Shown: in pieces, positions 55,125 to 64,000 of the stretch
Position numbering within the stretch: position 1 is the first letter of the stretch
How the letters are laid out: every line of letters starts with the position of its first letter
NCBI RefSeq assembly: GCF_000942395.1
Contig: NZ_LN812102.1
Coordinates: forward strand, 1,991,516-2,055,515
Origin: Risungbinella massiliensis
GTDB lineage: Bacteria; Bacillota; Bacilli; Thermoactinomycetales; Thermoactinomycetaceae
Direction of reading: 5' to 3'
Length of the DNA stretch: 64,000 nucleotides
Translations under genes and position numbers: made by a program
Notes under the pieces: generated by a model
The model's database searches: none
What the model was told of the DNA's origin: nothing
The model's input: only the letters and a program-made list of their open reading frames with translations

Positions 55125-57146
55125 TTGTCTAACGAAGAGAAAAACTTTGATGTCCTCATTCTCGGAGCCGGTGAAAACGCATTGAAAGCTTTAGAGAGTG
55201 TACAAGCGAACGGACAGACCGCACTCTGGATTGATATGGATCAAAATTCTCTCATGACACTAATCTGTCAGAAGAATCGTTCCTCCTCCACCACTTGGGA
55301 CGACGAAGAATTATACCAAGTGTTTGTGGATAAACAGACGATTACAACGACAGAAATTGAATCTACCACGTTTGTTCTTCAAACAAAACCAGCATTAGCC
55401 AAATCTCAGTTTGAGGAAATAGAGATCGGAAGCCCTTTGGTATTGGATACTCTAGATGAGGAACTACCAATCGAATCAGCGCATGAGAAAAATACAGCAA
55501 ATCCCTTTATCTCATTTCCGACTCATACAGAGGATTCTAACTTACATGCTACCGACAGCAAGATTGAGTCTAGTTCTACCAAACATATAGAAGAAAGTTC
55601 CAGTTCCGCTTTTCTCCTTGATCCTCATCAAGAGGAACAAACGAAAGAAAGTAGTGCTGTCAGTACCTTTTTATTCCATTCAGATTTGTTAGAAGAACAG
55701 ATGGAAACAAAGTCTGTTGAAAACAGCATAAAAACTGAGGAGTCTCTGGATCAACAAGAAATACAAGAAACAGTAGCTGAGGAGGATAACTCCTTATTTG
55801 TGTTTCCACAATTTTATTCTGGAGAACTATCAATCTCAGAATCAAAATCGGAATCCTCTTCTGTTCAATTAGATGTAACTCTCGATCAAGCTAATGATTC
55901 CGAACAAGAAAATATAGATGACACAGCTGAATCAGAAGAGCATGAGAAACAAGAGGAAGTAGAGTCTCCTACTGTGCAAGAAGTAGTACTCATGGAAGAA
56001 AATGATGAGGTCTTAGAAGCAGATATCCGCGAAGATCCTACTCAAACATTCTCGCTCCCAAAAAGAGGTGTCGTCATTGGATCCAGTTTACTAGGGCAAA
56101 AAAGCTTACTTTGGAACCAAAGGGAAACATCCAATAAAAAACCTCTTATTAAGGAGTCGTTGCTCGGAAACCAGATATTTGAAAAGTTACTAGCAAAGGA
56201 TCCAGAGGAAAAAAATGAACAGAATTCAAAACCACTAGAATCCTCCAGTGTGATGGAGAATTCAACTATACAGGATAGTAGTTCGATAGAGCACAAAGAA
56301 AGTAGTTCTTCTAGTATCCAGAATCATATTGCTCCTATTGAGACGGAAGTTACAAAAGAATCCCCTATTCCTTCCTTATCATTAGAAAGTTCCGCTAATG
56401 ATTTAGAGGAGTTAGAAACAAGCGAAACATCGATTCATTCTAAAATAAAAAAACAAGATGATACATCTCGTCTTAAGAAACTTTCTATACCACAAACCAA
56501 AACAGACGAATTAAAAAATCTAATAAAAGCAGATTTGCCATCACAACAGAAAGCGTCCAAGATTGATGTCAAACCAAATCAGTCTAAACCAAGTCAATCT
56601 AAACCAAGTCAATCTAAACCAAGTCAATCTAAACCAAGTCAATCTAAACCAAGTCAGTCTAAACCAAGTCAGTCTAAACCAAGTCAGTCTAAACCGAGTC
56701 AGTCTAAACCAAGCATGACAGAATCAATTCAACCTGAGGCTAAACATTCAGAAGTTACTCCAATAGAGCCTTTTAGCAGTAGACGACGGTCTCGTGCAAA
56801 TAAAAAAAGTAGGCTATTTGCAAATATAGAGTCATTTACAAAGCCTACTATTTCAAAAACACCATTGACTCAAGATCCAGAGTCAAGTGCAACAATCCAT
56901 CCACCCAAAAAAATTGAATCTATTTACCCAGAAGATGAGTTTGATTTCTTGGAAAGCAGCACCACCAGTGACCAATTAAAACGAGATGATATTGAATTCG
57001 AAGATGCTTATGGTGGTTATTCTTCTTGGGAGGAGTTCCTAACTCCCTTTTCCCAAGGAAACCGTAAGCGTCAAGAGATGGATAAGTTGGAAAAACGGAA
57101 ATTAGCACTTCGAGGTTTGCACAATTTAATCAATAATCTTGGTTGA
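55125..57146 (+). CDS. 673-residue acidic, Ser/Glu-rich repeat protein
   Basis: Not recognised as a whole. The N-terminal 40 residues (VLILGAGENALKALES, ALWIDMDQNS) resemble the first strand and helix of a Rossmann/FAD fold, but nothing else of that fold follows. Residues about 80-470 are acidic and Ser-rich and look disordered. A stretch of KPSQS repeats follows (56571-56715). A compact C-terminus ends KLEKRKLALRGLHNLINNLG. TTG start at 55125 after AGGAGGGG. It is downstream of the ParM-like actin but behind a terminator. It could be a linker between filament and DNA or surface, by position only. Confidence 0.6.
   Translation: MSNEEKNFDVLILGAGENALKALESVQANGQTALWIDMDQNSLMTLICQKNRSSSTTWDDEELYQVFVDKQTITTTEIESTTFVLQTKPALAKSQFEEIEIGSPLVLDTLDEELPIESAHEKNTANPFISFPTHTEDSNLHATDSKIESSSTKHIEESSSSAFLLDPHQEEQTKESSAVSTFLFHSDLLEEQMETKSVENSIKTEESLDQQEIQETVAEEDNSLFVFPQFYSGELSISESKSESSSVQLDVTLDQANDSEQENIDDTAESEEHEKQEEVESPTVQEVVLMEENDEVLEADIREDPTQTFSLPKRGVVIGSSLLGQKSLLWNQRETSNKKPLIKESLLGNQIFEKLLAKDPEEKNEQNSKPLESSSVMENSTIQDSSSIEHKESSSSSIQNHIAPIETEVTKESPIPSLSLESSANDLEELETSETSIHSKIKKQDDTSRLKKLSIPQTKTDELKNLIKADLPSQQKASKIDVKPNQSKPSQSKPSQSKPSQSKPSQSKPSQSKPSQSKPSQSKPSQSKPSMTESIQPEAKHSEVTPIEPFSSRRRSRANKKSRLFANIESFTKPTISKTPLTQDPESSATIHPPKKIESIYPEDEFDFLESSTTSDQLKRDDIEFEDAYGGYSSWEEFLTPFSQGNRKRQEMDKLEKRKLALRGLHNLINNLG
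56571..56715 (+). repeat. 15-base tandem repeat (KPSQS) in the 673-residue gene
   Basis: One KPNQS, eight KPSQS and one KPSM copy in direct 15-base units. Four successive copies spell Gln-Ser as CAATCT and the next four as CAGTCT, a sign of block expansion by slippage. Confidence 0.95.
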
Positions 57147-57154
57147 TTCGACTC

Positions 57155-57168
57155 ATTTCCCGGGAAAT
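57155..57168. promoter_or_regulatory. Noc-binding site (NBS), perfect palindrome
   Basis: ATTTCCCGGGAAAT, identical to the site at 6665. It lies in the short gap between the convergent ends of the 673-residue gene and rsmG. Confidence 0.85.
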
Positions 57169-57182
57169 ATTCGACATATTTT

Positions 57183-57887
57183 TTAGGAAATAGGTTCTTT
57201 GCTCGGAATCCCCGCTTTCCTCGGATAGCGCTTGGGGGTTCCTTTTTTCTTTTCTAATACTATTAAGTTTCGTTCCCCCATATGGTAAGGGAGCTCTAGC
57301 TTCTTTATTTCTACTAATTCCGCTCCAAGTCTCTCGATCGCTACTTTGGCTTCTGTTAATTCCTCTTCTGCACCTGGTCCTTTCATCGCAACACAGAATC
57401 CTCCAACGCGAACATATGGTAGTAAATACTCCGCTAATACATTTAGACGGGCTACCGCACGGGCTGTAACCAAATCAAACTGTTGACGAAGCTCCACTCG
57501 TCTTGCTCCATCCTCTGCTCTAGCATGTACTGTTTGAATTCCCTTTAAGTTACAAGTCTGAATAACCTCTTGTAGAAATCTCAATCTTTTTTGTAGAGAA
57601 TCTAAAAGTACTACCTCTGTCTCCGGAAAAGCTATCTTGAGCGGGAGGCCAGGAAACCCAGCTCCAGTTCCGACATCGATTAAAGAGGTTCCATTTTCTA
57701 TTTTTACGATTTGAGACAAACTCAATGAATCATAAAAGTGTTTAATATAGACATCGCTTTTTTCGGTAATTGCAGTTAAATTCATATGTTGGTTGGTCTC
57801 AATTAATAGTCGGTAGTAAAGTTCCAATTGGTTTAGTTGTACATCCGTGAGAGCGAATTCATTCTGTAATTTCTCGATTTCTTTCAC
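57183..57887 (-). CDS. rsmG: 16S rRNA (guanine527-N7)-methyltransferase
   Basis: 234 residues. SAM-binding motif SLIDVGTGAGFPGLPLKIAFP, VVLLDSLQKRLRFLQEV and the conserved VTARAVARL. GTG start at 57887 with AAGGAGAG upstream. Also called gidB. Follows mnmG. Confidence 0.96.
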   Translation of the reverse strand: MKEIEKLQNEFALTDVQLNQLELYYRLLIETNQHMNLTAITEKSDVYIKHFYDSLSLSQIVKIENGTSLIDVGTGAGFPGLPLKIAFPETEVVLLDSLQKRLRFLQEVIQTCNLKGIQTVHARAEDGARRVELRQQFDLVTARAVARLNVLAEYLLPYVRVGGFCVAMKGPGAEEELTEAKVAIERLGAELVEIKKLELPYHMGERNLIVLEKKKGTPKRYPRKAGIPSKEPIS

Positions 57888-57902
57888 TGTAACTCTCCTT
57901 AT

Positions 57903-57938
57903 GAACAGCCCCTCTCTCCTGTAGAGAAAGGGGCTGTT
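57903..57938 (-). other. Stable hairpin between mnmG and rsmG
   Basis: AACAGCCCCTTTCTC and GAGAGAGGGGCTGTT pair on the minus strand, but no T-run follows, so it is more likely an RNA-processing or stability element than a terminator. Confidence 0.5.
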
Positions 57939-58008
57939 ATCTCAAAGTTATTTGTCTAACCATTCAAGAAGGGATGGAGAAAACTCCCCCGATGGAAGTT
58001 TCACTTTA

Positions 58009-59898
58009 CTATTCTGCTTTTTGTACTGCTTTTCCACCTTGCTCCATATGAACCATCAGAATGGAAATATCAGCAGGATTGACTCCCGAGATCCGAGAGG
58101 CTTGCCCAAGTGAAACAGGACGAACTAACATTAACTTCTCGCGTGCTTCTGAAGAGATTCCTGCTATTTTGGTATAGTCTACCCACTGAGGAATACGCTT
58201 AGCTTCCATCTTTCTCATTTTCTCTACTTGTTGTAATGATTTTTTGATATATCCTTCGTATTTTAGTTGAATTTCCACTTGTTCGGCAACATCTTCCGAG
58301 ATCTCTTCTGAGGATGGAGACATCTCTGCAATATGCGCATACCCAAGCTCTGGTCGTTTGATTAAATTTGCTAGTTCTACCGCATTGTGAATCTCTGAAG
58401 TCCCCATTCGTTCCAATATTGCTTGAACTTCAGGTATTGGACGAATCTTAGTTTCTCGTAGACGCTCTATTTCTCGGGCGATCGCCTCTTTTTTGGCTTC
58501 AAACTTTTGATAACGTTCTTTGGAAATAAGGCCTATTTCATAGCCAATATCAGTTAGACGAAGGTCTGCGTTGTCATGACGAAGTAGTAGCCGGTGTTCC
58601 GCACGAGAAGTTAGCAGACGATAAGGCTCTTCTGTCCCTTTGGTCACTAAGTCGTCAATCAGTACACCAATATAGGCTTGCGAACGATCTAATACAACAG
58701 GGCTTTTCCCTTGAACTTTCCGGGCAGCATTAATCCCTGCCATGATTCCTTGAGCTGCAGCCTCTTCATAACCGGAAGTACCATTGATTTGCCCAGCTGT
58801 AAATAAGTTTTCCACCAACTTGGTTTCCAAAGATGGCCACAATTGAGTAGGTACAATGGCGTCATATTCAATTGCATATCCGGTTCGCATCATTTCTGCT
58901 TTTTCTAATCCCTTTATAGTACGTAACAATTCCAACTGTACATCTTCCGGCAAACTAGTAGAAAGACCTTGTACATACATTTCTAGTGTTTCTCGTCCTT
59001 CTGGCTCGATAAAGATTTGGTGACGATTCTTGTCTGCAAAACGTACAATCTTGTCTTCAATCGATGGACAGTAACGTGGACCTCTCCCTTTGATTTCGCC
59101 TGAATACATAGGTGCACGGTGAAGATTTTGTTGGATATATTCATGTGTATCTTCATTGGTATAAGTTAACCAACAAGGAAGTTGATCCATGTTATATTCG
59201 GTTGTTTCGTATGAAAATGCACGTGGTACATCATCACCTGGCTGTATTTCCATCTGAGAGGTATCGATGGTTCGTTTATTGATTCGTGGTGGAGTACCTG
59301 TTTTAAAGCGAACCATATCAAATCCTAGCTCCATCAGATGATGCGCCAAGTTAATAGATGGCTGTTGGTTATTTGGACCACTTTCATAAGATAAATCCCC
59401 GATTATGATTCTACCTCGTAAGTACGTTCCTGTTGTGAGAATAACTGTTTTAGAGTAATACTCCGCACCTGTACGGGTTACTACTCCCCGACAAACACCA
59501 TCTTCCATTAAAAAGCGTTCAACCATATTCTGATGCAAAGTCAAATTAGGTGTTTCCTCGATTACTCTTTTCAGTTCTCTTTGATAGAGAACTTTGTCTG
59601 CTTGAGCACGTAGAGCGTAAACAGCAGGTCCTTTTCCAGTATTCAACATTCGCATCTGGATATGCGTTTTGTCAATCACCTTTGCCATTTCTCCACCCAA
59701 TGCATCGATCTCTCGCACTACATGGCCTTTCGCCGGTCCTCCGACAGACGGGTTACACGGCATATAGGCAATAGTATCCAAACTGAGGGTAAGTAGTAGG
59801 GTTTCACAACCCATACGAGCTGCTGCTAATGCGGATTCACAACCTGCATGTCCAGCTCCGATGACTATTACATCATAGTCATTCGCACGGTAATTCAT
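58009..59898 (-). CDS. mnmG: tRNA uridine-5-carboxymethylaminomethyl modification enzyme MnmG
   Basis: 629 residues. FAD-binding [14 protein letters not shown], then [22 protein letters not shown] and [12 protein letters not shown]. Works with MnmE on the wobble uridine of tRNAs. Start at 59898 ([10 protein letters not shown]) is chosen because it matches the family start and has GGTGGTGA at proper distance. Confidence 0.97.
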   Translation of the reverse strand: MNYRANDYDVIVIGAGHAGCESALAAARMGCETLLLTLSLDTIAYMPCNPSVGGPAKGHVVREIDALGGEMAKVIDKTHIQMRMLNTGKGPAVYALRAQADKVLYQRELKRVIEETPNLTLHQNMVERFLMEDGVCRGVVTRTGAEYYSKTVILTTGTYLRGRIIIGDLSYESGPNNQQPSINLAHHLMELGFDMVRFKTGTPPRINKRTIDTSQMEIQPGDDVPRAFSYETTEYNMDQLPCWLTYTNEDTHEYIQQNLHRAPMYSGEIKGRGPRYCPSIEDKIVRFADKNRHQIFIEPEGRETLEMYVQGLSTSLPEDVQLELLRTIKGLEKAEMMRTGYAIEYDAIVPTQLWPSLETKLVENLFTAGQINGTSGYEEAAAQGIMAGINAARKVQGKSPVVLDRSQAYIGVLIDDLVTKGTEEPYRLLTSRAEHRLLLRHDNADLRLTDIGYEIGLISKERYQKFEAKKEAIAREIERLRETKIRPIPEVQAILERMGTSEIHNAVELANLIKRPELGYAHIAEMSPSSEEISEDVAEQVEIQLKYEGYIKKSLQQVEKMRKMEAKRIPQWVDYTKIAGISSEAREKLMLVRPVSLGQASRISGVNPADISILMVHMEQGGKAVQKAE

Positions 59899-59922
59899 CA
59901 CCATTCACCACCAACTACAATA

Positions 59923-61302
59923 TTATTTTCCTAGGCAAAACTGGGAGAAAATCTGATCGATCAAATCCTCTGCTACCGCTTCACCAATTACTTCTCCTAA
60001 TGATTGCCAAGCATTTTTCAGGTCAATCTCTACCATATCAAGCGGGACATCCAACTCTAGACCTTGTAAAACGTCCTGAACACTTTTTTTAGCGCTTTTT
60101 AACAGATGAATATGCCGTGCATTACTAACATACGTGCTTTCTGTTAGTTCTAGCTTTCCTTCAAAAAACAAGTTCGCAATGGCTTCTTCTAACTGATCTA
60201 TTCCTTCTTCTTTTTGCACTGACATCTTAATAATAGGAGTTTCCGATGGTACTTTGGATTCAACGGATGAAATATCGAGATTGCTCGGAAGATCCATCTT
60301 ATTGATCACAATAACGCTTTTATGTCGTTGCGTTAACTCTAAGAGACGATAATCGTCCGGTTGTAGACCTTCATAGTTGTTAAGTAATAACAATAAAAGA
60401 TCTGCTCCTTGCAAAGCCTGTTCGGATCTTTCAACCCCAATCCGTTCTACTATATCTTCTGTTTCCCTAATACCTGCCGTATCTAAAAGGCGAAGAGGAA
60501 TCCCACGCAAATTGATATACTCTTCAATTACATCCCGTGTCGTTCCTGGAATATCCGTTACAATCGCTTTATTCTCTTGTGTCAAAGCATTCATAAGGGA
60601 TGATTTTCCAACGTTGGGTCTCCCGATAATGGCAGTAGCAATACCTTCTCGTAATATTTTCCCTTGAGCTGCTGTCTGTAACAAGCCTTCTATTTGTTGA
60701 ATAATGTATTGACATTTATTTGTAAGTAGAGTGCTAGTCATCTCATCCGCATCATACTCTGGATAATCGACATTAACCGCTAGGTGCGCTAATGTTTCGA
60801 CGATCTCATGTCGTAACTGCCGAATTAGACGAGACAGTTTTCCATCCGATTGCTGAGAAGCAATCTTGGCAGCTCGATCTGTTTTCGCTCGAATCAAATC
60901 CATTACTGCTTCTGCCTGGGACAGATCAATTCTTCCATTTAAAAATGCTCTCTTGGTAAATTCACCTGGTTCTGCCAATTTTGCTCCCGCATCCAAGATC
61001 GCCTCTAATGTTTTTTGAACAGGAATAGCTCCACCATGACAGCTAACCTCTACTACATCTTCTCTAGTAAACGTCCTTGGTGCACGCATAACCGTTACGA
61101 GAACTTCATCAATCTTGGTCTCAGAATCTGGATCTACTATGGATCCATAACGAATAGTATGCGTTTCTACATCTTTCAGTTTCGTTTTACCTCGGAAAAC
61201 CCGATCCACAATCGGGATAGCTTCCGATCCACTGACTCGAATCACTGCTATTCCAGCCTCTCCAAGAGCAGTAGAAATCGCAGCGATTGTCTCCGTTTCC
61301 AT
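59923..61302 (-). CDS. mnmE: tRNA modification GTPase MnmE
   Basis: 459 residues. N-terminal formyl-THF-binding domain ([20 protein letters not shown]), G domain with [22 protein letters not shown] and NKMD, and C-terminal CxGK (FCLGK). Partner of MnmG. Start at 61302 with GGAG eight bases upstream. Confidence 0.97.
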   Translation of the reverse strand: METETIAAISTALGEAGIAVIRVSGSEAIPIVDRVFRGKTKLKDVETHTIRYGSIVDPDSETKIDEVLVTVMRAPRTFTREDVVEVSCHGGAIPVQKTLEAILDAGAKLAEPGEFTKRAFLNGRIDLSQAEAVMDLIRAKTDRAAKIASQQSDGKLSRLIRQLRHEIVETLAHLAVNVDYPEYDADEMTSTLLTNKCQYIIQQIEGLLQTAAQGKILREGIATAIIGRPNVGKSSLMNALTQENKAIVTDIPGTTRDVIEEYINLRGIPLRLLDTAGIRETEDIVERIGVERSEQALQGADLLLLLLNNYEGLQPDDYRLLELTQRHKSVIVINKMDLPSNLDISSVESKVPSETPIIKMSVQKEEGIDQLEEAIANLFFEGKLELTESTYVSNARHIHLLKSAKKSVQDVLQGLELDVPLDMVEIDLKNAWQSLGEVIGEAVAEDLIDQIFSQFCLGK

Positions 61303-61470
61303 GTAAATCACTCCAACATATCCAAATAAAGGTAAATTTCGTTCGGTGAAATTTCTTTTATCCTCGCAAAATGCTAGTTGACCTTATCAGCTTCCTATAA
61401 GCAGTCGCTTCTCTTTTTTATCATACTTAGAAGTAGGAGGCTGCCCTATAGAACGAGATAATACTTCAAA

Positions 61471-61499
61471 TAGAAGAAAAACTCTCCGTGAGGGAGAGT
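61471..61499 (-). terminator. Terminator after jag
   Basis: ACTCTCCC and GGAGAGT pair on the minus strand and TTTTTCTT follows. It separates jag from mnmE. Confidence 0.75.
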
Positions 61500-61530
61500 A
61501 TGGTACATTTCTTCATATTATTGGGTATGC

Positions 61531-62196
61531 TCAATATACCTTCTCTTTTTGAGCATGCTCAGAACCGATGTATCTTATGACGACTTTTCGATTTGGTTCT
61601 TCCCCTTCGCTCTTAGTCTGCAGAGCAGCAGCATTTTCCATTACTTGATGGATGACTTTTCTTTCGTTCGCTGGCATCGGATCTAGGATCATCGTTTCAC
61701 GACTTTCCAGAACCTGATGTTTTATACGTTCAGCGAGTTGAATTAAAGTCTCTTCTCGCTTTTCACGGTAATCATTTACATCAATAAGAATTCGTATATC
61801 CCGACGAGTTGTTCGGTTTGCAACCAGATTGGTGATAAACTGTAGCGCTTCTAGAGTATGTCCACGTTTCCCAATAATTTGACCTACCTCTTCCCCATGC
61901 AAATGGAAAATAGTTGGTTTTTTTGAGTTATGAGAACGTCTTTCCACTTCCAAATGAATCGGTAGCTGCATTTCTCCTATTAGGTTTCGTAAAAACTTCT
62001 CTGCTTCATCGATTGGATCATATAGCTTTTCTACTACTACCTTCGCATCTCGTACAAAGAAAAGCCCAAAGAATCCATTGCTTGCTTCTTTTAGAACATC
62101 TACATTGGCATACCGCTTGGTCGTGTTTAACTTTTTTAAAGCCTTTGCTACAGCTTTACTTACCGTTTTGTCTTCCACAACCAGCTTTTCATTCAA
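61531..62196 (-). CDS. jag: RNA-binding protein Jag (KhpB/SpoIIIJ-associated)
   Basis: 221 residues: Jag-N domain, KH domain with GQIIGKRGHTLEALQ and R3H domain with MPANERKVIH. TTG start at 62196 overlaps the yidC stop (TTGA), giving coupled translation. Confidence 0.95.
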   Translation of the reverse strand: MNEKLVVEDKTVSKAVAKALKKLNTTKRYANVDVLKEASNGFFGLFFVRDAKVVVEKLYDPIDEAEKFLRNLIGEMQLPIHLEVERRSHNSKKPTIFHLHGEEVGQIIGKRGHTLEALQFITNLVANRTTRRDIRILIDVNDYREKREETLIQLAERIKHQVLESRETMILDPMPANERKVIHQVMENAAALQTKSEGEEPNRKVVIRYIGSEHAQKEKVY

Positions 62197-62954
62197 CGGG
62201 TTGCACCTCGCTGTGCCATTCTTTTATTTTTCATTGGAGTAAAGATCAAAACTTGTTGCAAAATAGATATTACATTCCCAAATACCCAGTACAAGGAAAG
62301 AGCAGCTGGGAATTTAAATGCTAAAACAAATACCATGATTGGCATAAACCAGATCATTGCCTTCATCGGATTAGGTCCCTGTGTTGTTGGCTGAGAGGCC
62401 ATCGAAGAGACAAAAGTGAAATAGGTCGTAATTGCTGCAAGAAGCGGCAAGATATAATAAGGATCTGGAGCTCCGAGCTTCATATAAAGGAATTCATGAG
62501 TGCCAATGTGTTTGTTGTACATAATTGCTTGGTACAAAGCAAGCAGAATCGGCATCTGGATGATGAGTGGCAAACAACCTGCCATCGGGTTGTAGTTGTT
62601 TTCTTGGAAAAGTTTCATCATCTCTTGTTGTAGCTTTTGTTGATCTTTTTTATATTTGTCTTGTATCTTTTTAATTTGTGGTTGTATTTCTTGGAGTGCT
62701 AATGCTCCCTTTTGTTGCTTCCATGTTAATGGGAATACCACGAGACGGACCAAAAGGGTCATAACTAAAATTGCCCAAGCATAGTTCCCTAATACGCTAA
62801 AGAAAAAATCTAGCAGATCCGAGATCGGCTTTACTAGATACTTCCCAAATACACCAGTTGGCTCGCCTTGTGGATTAGGCGTACATCCGGCAAGAAGCGG
62901 CAGTAGGAGAACAACTAGGGAGACGATTGCTGCATATCGTTGCCTCTTAGACAA
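62193..62954 (-). CDS. yidC: Membrane protein insertase YidC (SpoIIIJ type)
   Basis: 253 residues. Lipoprotein signal with LLAGC, then the five-helix insertase core: WAILVMTLLVRLVVFPLTW (with the conserved Arg), QNNY-like ENNYNPMAGCLPLIIQMPI and YWVFGNVISILQQ. Short Gram-positive form. Confidence 0.96.
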   Translation of the reverse strand: MSKRQRYAAIVSLVVLLLPLLAGCTPNPQGEPTGVFGKYLVKPISDLLDFFFSVLGNYAWAILVMTLLVRLVVFPLTWKQQKGALALQEIQPQIKKIQDKYKKDQQKLQQEMMKLFQENNYNPMAGCLPLIIQMPILLALYQAIMYNKHIGTHEFLYMKLGAPDPYYILPLLAAITTYFTFVSSMASQPTTQGPNPMKAMIWFMPIMVFVLAFKFPAALSLYWVFGNVISILQQVLIFTPMKNKRMAQRGATR

Positions 62955-62976
62955 GGTAACTCCTCCTCAAAACTTA

Positions 62977-63210
62977 CTATTCATTTTTCTCAGGTACCGG
63001 ATCATATCCCCCAGGATGAAAGGGATGGCATTTGGAAATTCGTTTTAATGTAAACCATCCACCTCGCCAAATCCCATACCGTCTGATTGCGGTAATCCCA
63101 TAATGAGAACAGGTAGGATAAAATCGACAGACAGGTGGTTTTAAGGGAGAGAGAAACTTTTGATAAAAGCGTATACATGCGATTACAACTTTGGTTCCCA
63201 TCAAATTCAT
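62977..63210 (-). CDS. yidD: Membrane protein insertion efficiency factor YidD
   Basis: 77 residues: [30 protein letters not shown] and [18 protein letters not shown], the family signature. Starts inside the end of rnpA. Confidence 0.95.
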   Translation of the reverse strand: MNLMGTKVVIACIRFYQKFLSPLKPPVCRFYPTCSHYGITAIRRYGIWRGGWFTLKRISKCHPFHPGGYDPVPEKNE

Positions 63211-63560
63211 TCCTGTTCTGGAATCGAATGAAACAGACCTGCTTTTTGAAAAAGATGCCGGATACTAGATTTTATCTCGTGGTATCCCATATTCGCCGTA
63301 GGGTTTCGAGCGATTAAAACCAAGTCAACATCAGGTTGTAACGAAGGAATCCAGGCTCGTACCACTTCCTTGACCAACCGTTTTACTCGGTTTCTCGTCA
63401 CCGCATTTCCTACCTTTTTGCTAACAGAAATCCCTAAGCGAAGTTCGGAGGAGCGGTTACGCTTGATATACAGGACAAACTGACGGTTTGCAATCGAGTT
63501 CCCCCCGCGAAACACTCTAGAAAAATCACGTTTTTTTCGAAGACGATGCTGACGTTGCAT
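63207..63560 (-). CDS. rnpA: Ribonuclease P protein component
   Basis: 117 residues with the signature [20 protein letters not shown] and R-K-rich N-terminus. Partner of the RNase P RNA in tRNA 5' maturation. Confidence 0.97.
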   Translation of the reverse strand: MQRQHRLRKKRDFSRVFRGGNSIANRQFVLYIKRNRSSELRLGISVSKKVGNAVTRNRVKRLVKEVVRAWIPSLQPDVDLVLIARNPTANMGYHEIKSSIRHLFQKAGLFHSIPEQE

Positions 63561-63627
63561 CAGGGGACTCCTTTCAAACTAACAATCAGTATAGACAAAA
63601 TCTAGTGGATGTAACATCTATATAGGA

Positions 63628-63654
63628 AAAAAGGCCACAGCAAAGAGTGGCCTT
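63628..63654 (-). terminator. Terminator-like hairpin after rpmH
   Basis: AAGGCCAC and GTGGCCTT pair, followed by TTTTTT on the minus strand, between rpmH and rnpA. Confidence 0.75.
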
Positions 63655-63657
63655 ATT

Positions 63658-63792
63658 TTAAGCGGATAATACTTTTCTACCTTTTTTTCTACGAGCCGCT
63701 AATACTCTGCGACCGTTTTTGGTAGCCATACGAGCGCGGAAACCATGTACGTTTTTCCGTTTGCGCTTACTTGGTTGATATGTGCGTTTCAT
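63658..63792 (-). CDS. rpmH: 50S ribosomal protein L34
   Basis: 44 residues: [20 protein letters not shown] to KVLSA. The usual first gene left of dnaA/oriC in Bacillales. Too short for many ORF finders. ATG at 63790-63792. Confidence 0.97.
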   Translation of the reverse strand: MKRTYQPSKRKRKNVHGFRARMATKNGRRVLAARRKKGRKVLSA

Positions 63793-63915
63793 AATGGTGC
63801 TCACTGACAGTCATCTTCTCACCCAAGGATCACTGTCTAGGAGGCTCCTCCTTTCGCTTTAAGGCTAAAACCATAATAATGGGTGATTTGTTATCACGAG
63901 TCCGCAATCTCCAAT

Positions 63916-63945
63916 ATTATAGCTACTGTGACTAGAAAAAGTCAA
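63916..63945 (-). promoter_or_regulatory. rpmH promoter
   Basis: TTGACT (63940-63945), 18 bases and TATAAT (63916-63921) on the minus strand, about 120 bases upstream of rpmH. Close to consensus. Confidence 0.8.
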
Positions 63946-63970
63946 GAAAATACCAAATTCCCCTTTATAG

Positions 63971-63988
63971 TTATCCCCATGTGGATAA
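63971..63988. promoter_or_regulatory. DnaA boxes at the edge of oriC
   Basis: TGTGGATAA (63980-63988) is a perfect DnaA box on the minus strand. TTATCCCCA (63971-63979) next to it differs from consensus by one base, so they form an inverted pair. The rest of oriC should follow past base 64000. Confidence 0.75.
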
Positions 63989-64000
63989 GTTTTTGCCAGT

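Noticed and set aside
56571-56715. Tandem repeat as a CRISPR array
   Set aside because: The units are contiguous 15-mers without spacers and lie in frame inside a gene.

Overview
The window is about 64 kb of low-GC, spore-former-type chromosome next to the replication origin of a Gram-positive bacterium of the order Bacillales. The right end carries rpmH, rnpA, yidD, yidC, jag, mnmE, mnmG and rsmG, followed by noc, parA and parB with perfect parS and Noc sites. A DnaA box appears just before the window ends, so dnaA/oriC should lie immediately beyond base 64000. YyaC, SpoIIIJ-type YidC and the WalRKHIJ operon support an endospore-forming Bacillales. A member of Thermoactinomycetaceae is my best guess, but that is inference only.

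Layout, left to right. (1) 1-1.7 kb is worn accessory DNA: a cut-off IS200/IS605 transposase with its end hairpin, a DinB-like gene, and two frameshifted pseudogenes (MerR and GPP34 families). (2) 1.7-10.5 kb is a lysine aminomutase operon on the minus strand: kdd, kamA, kamB-like, kamC-like (MutS-like), kamD, kamE. It is preceded by a PAS/AAA+ sigma-54 activator and by a textbook -24/-12 promoter. (3) 10.6-20.3 kb holds an uncharacterised gene with an operator-like promoter and a seven-gene type IV secretion/conjugation-type operon (TcpC, TcpD, TcpE, VirB4, VirB6, small membrane protein, VirD4-like ATPases). No relaxase, integrase or lytic transglycosylase is visible. (4) 20.5-29.4 kb has DUF1934, speB, speE, a class A PBP, a lipoprotein, YwhD, a hybrid degenerate-GGDEF/histidine kinase and an unknown protein. 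(5) 29.9-37.9 kb is the plus-strand walRKHIJ-htrA-yyzF-rlmH block. (6) 38-52 kb is the minus-strand replication, translation and segregation block: purA, dnaB, rplI, gdpP, rpsR-ssb-rpsF, ychF, a plsC-like gene, parB and parA, with yyaC on the plus strand. (7) 53.7-57.1 kb is an inserted plus-strand pair: a ParM-like actin and a 673-residue acidic repeat protein. (8) 57.2-64 kb is the rsmG to rpmH block.

The most striking feature is that parA (soj) is split inside its Walker A motif by a 1628-nt group II intron. The intron has a GTGCG 5' end, a clear 34-nt domain V, and exons that join exactly to GGVG|KTTTS. The intron protein looks like a reverse transcriptase that has lost its catalytic aspartates but kept its maturase end, so ParA production would depend on RNA splicing. 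Two other points stand out: an actin-like segregation module sits between noc and rsmG, where related genomes have none, and a covarying intergenic hairpin element occurs twice.

All identifications come from reading motifs and gene order. No database search was possible.
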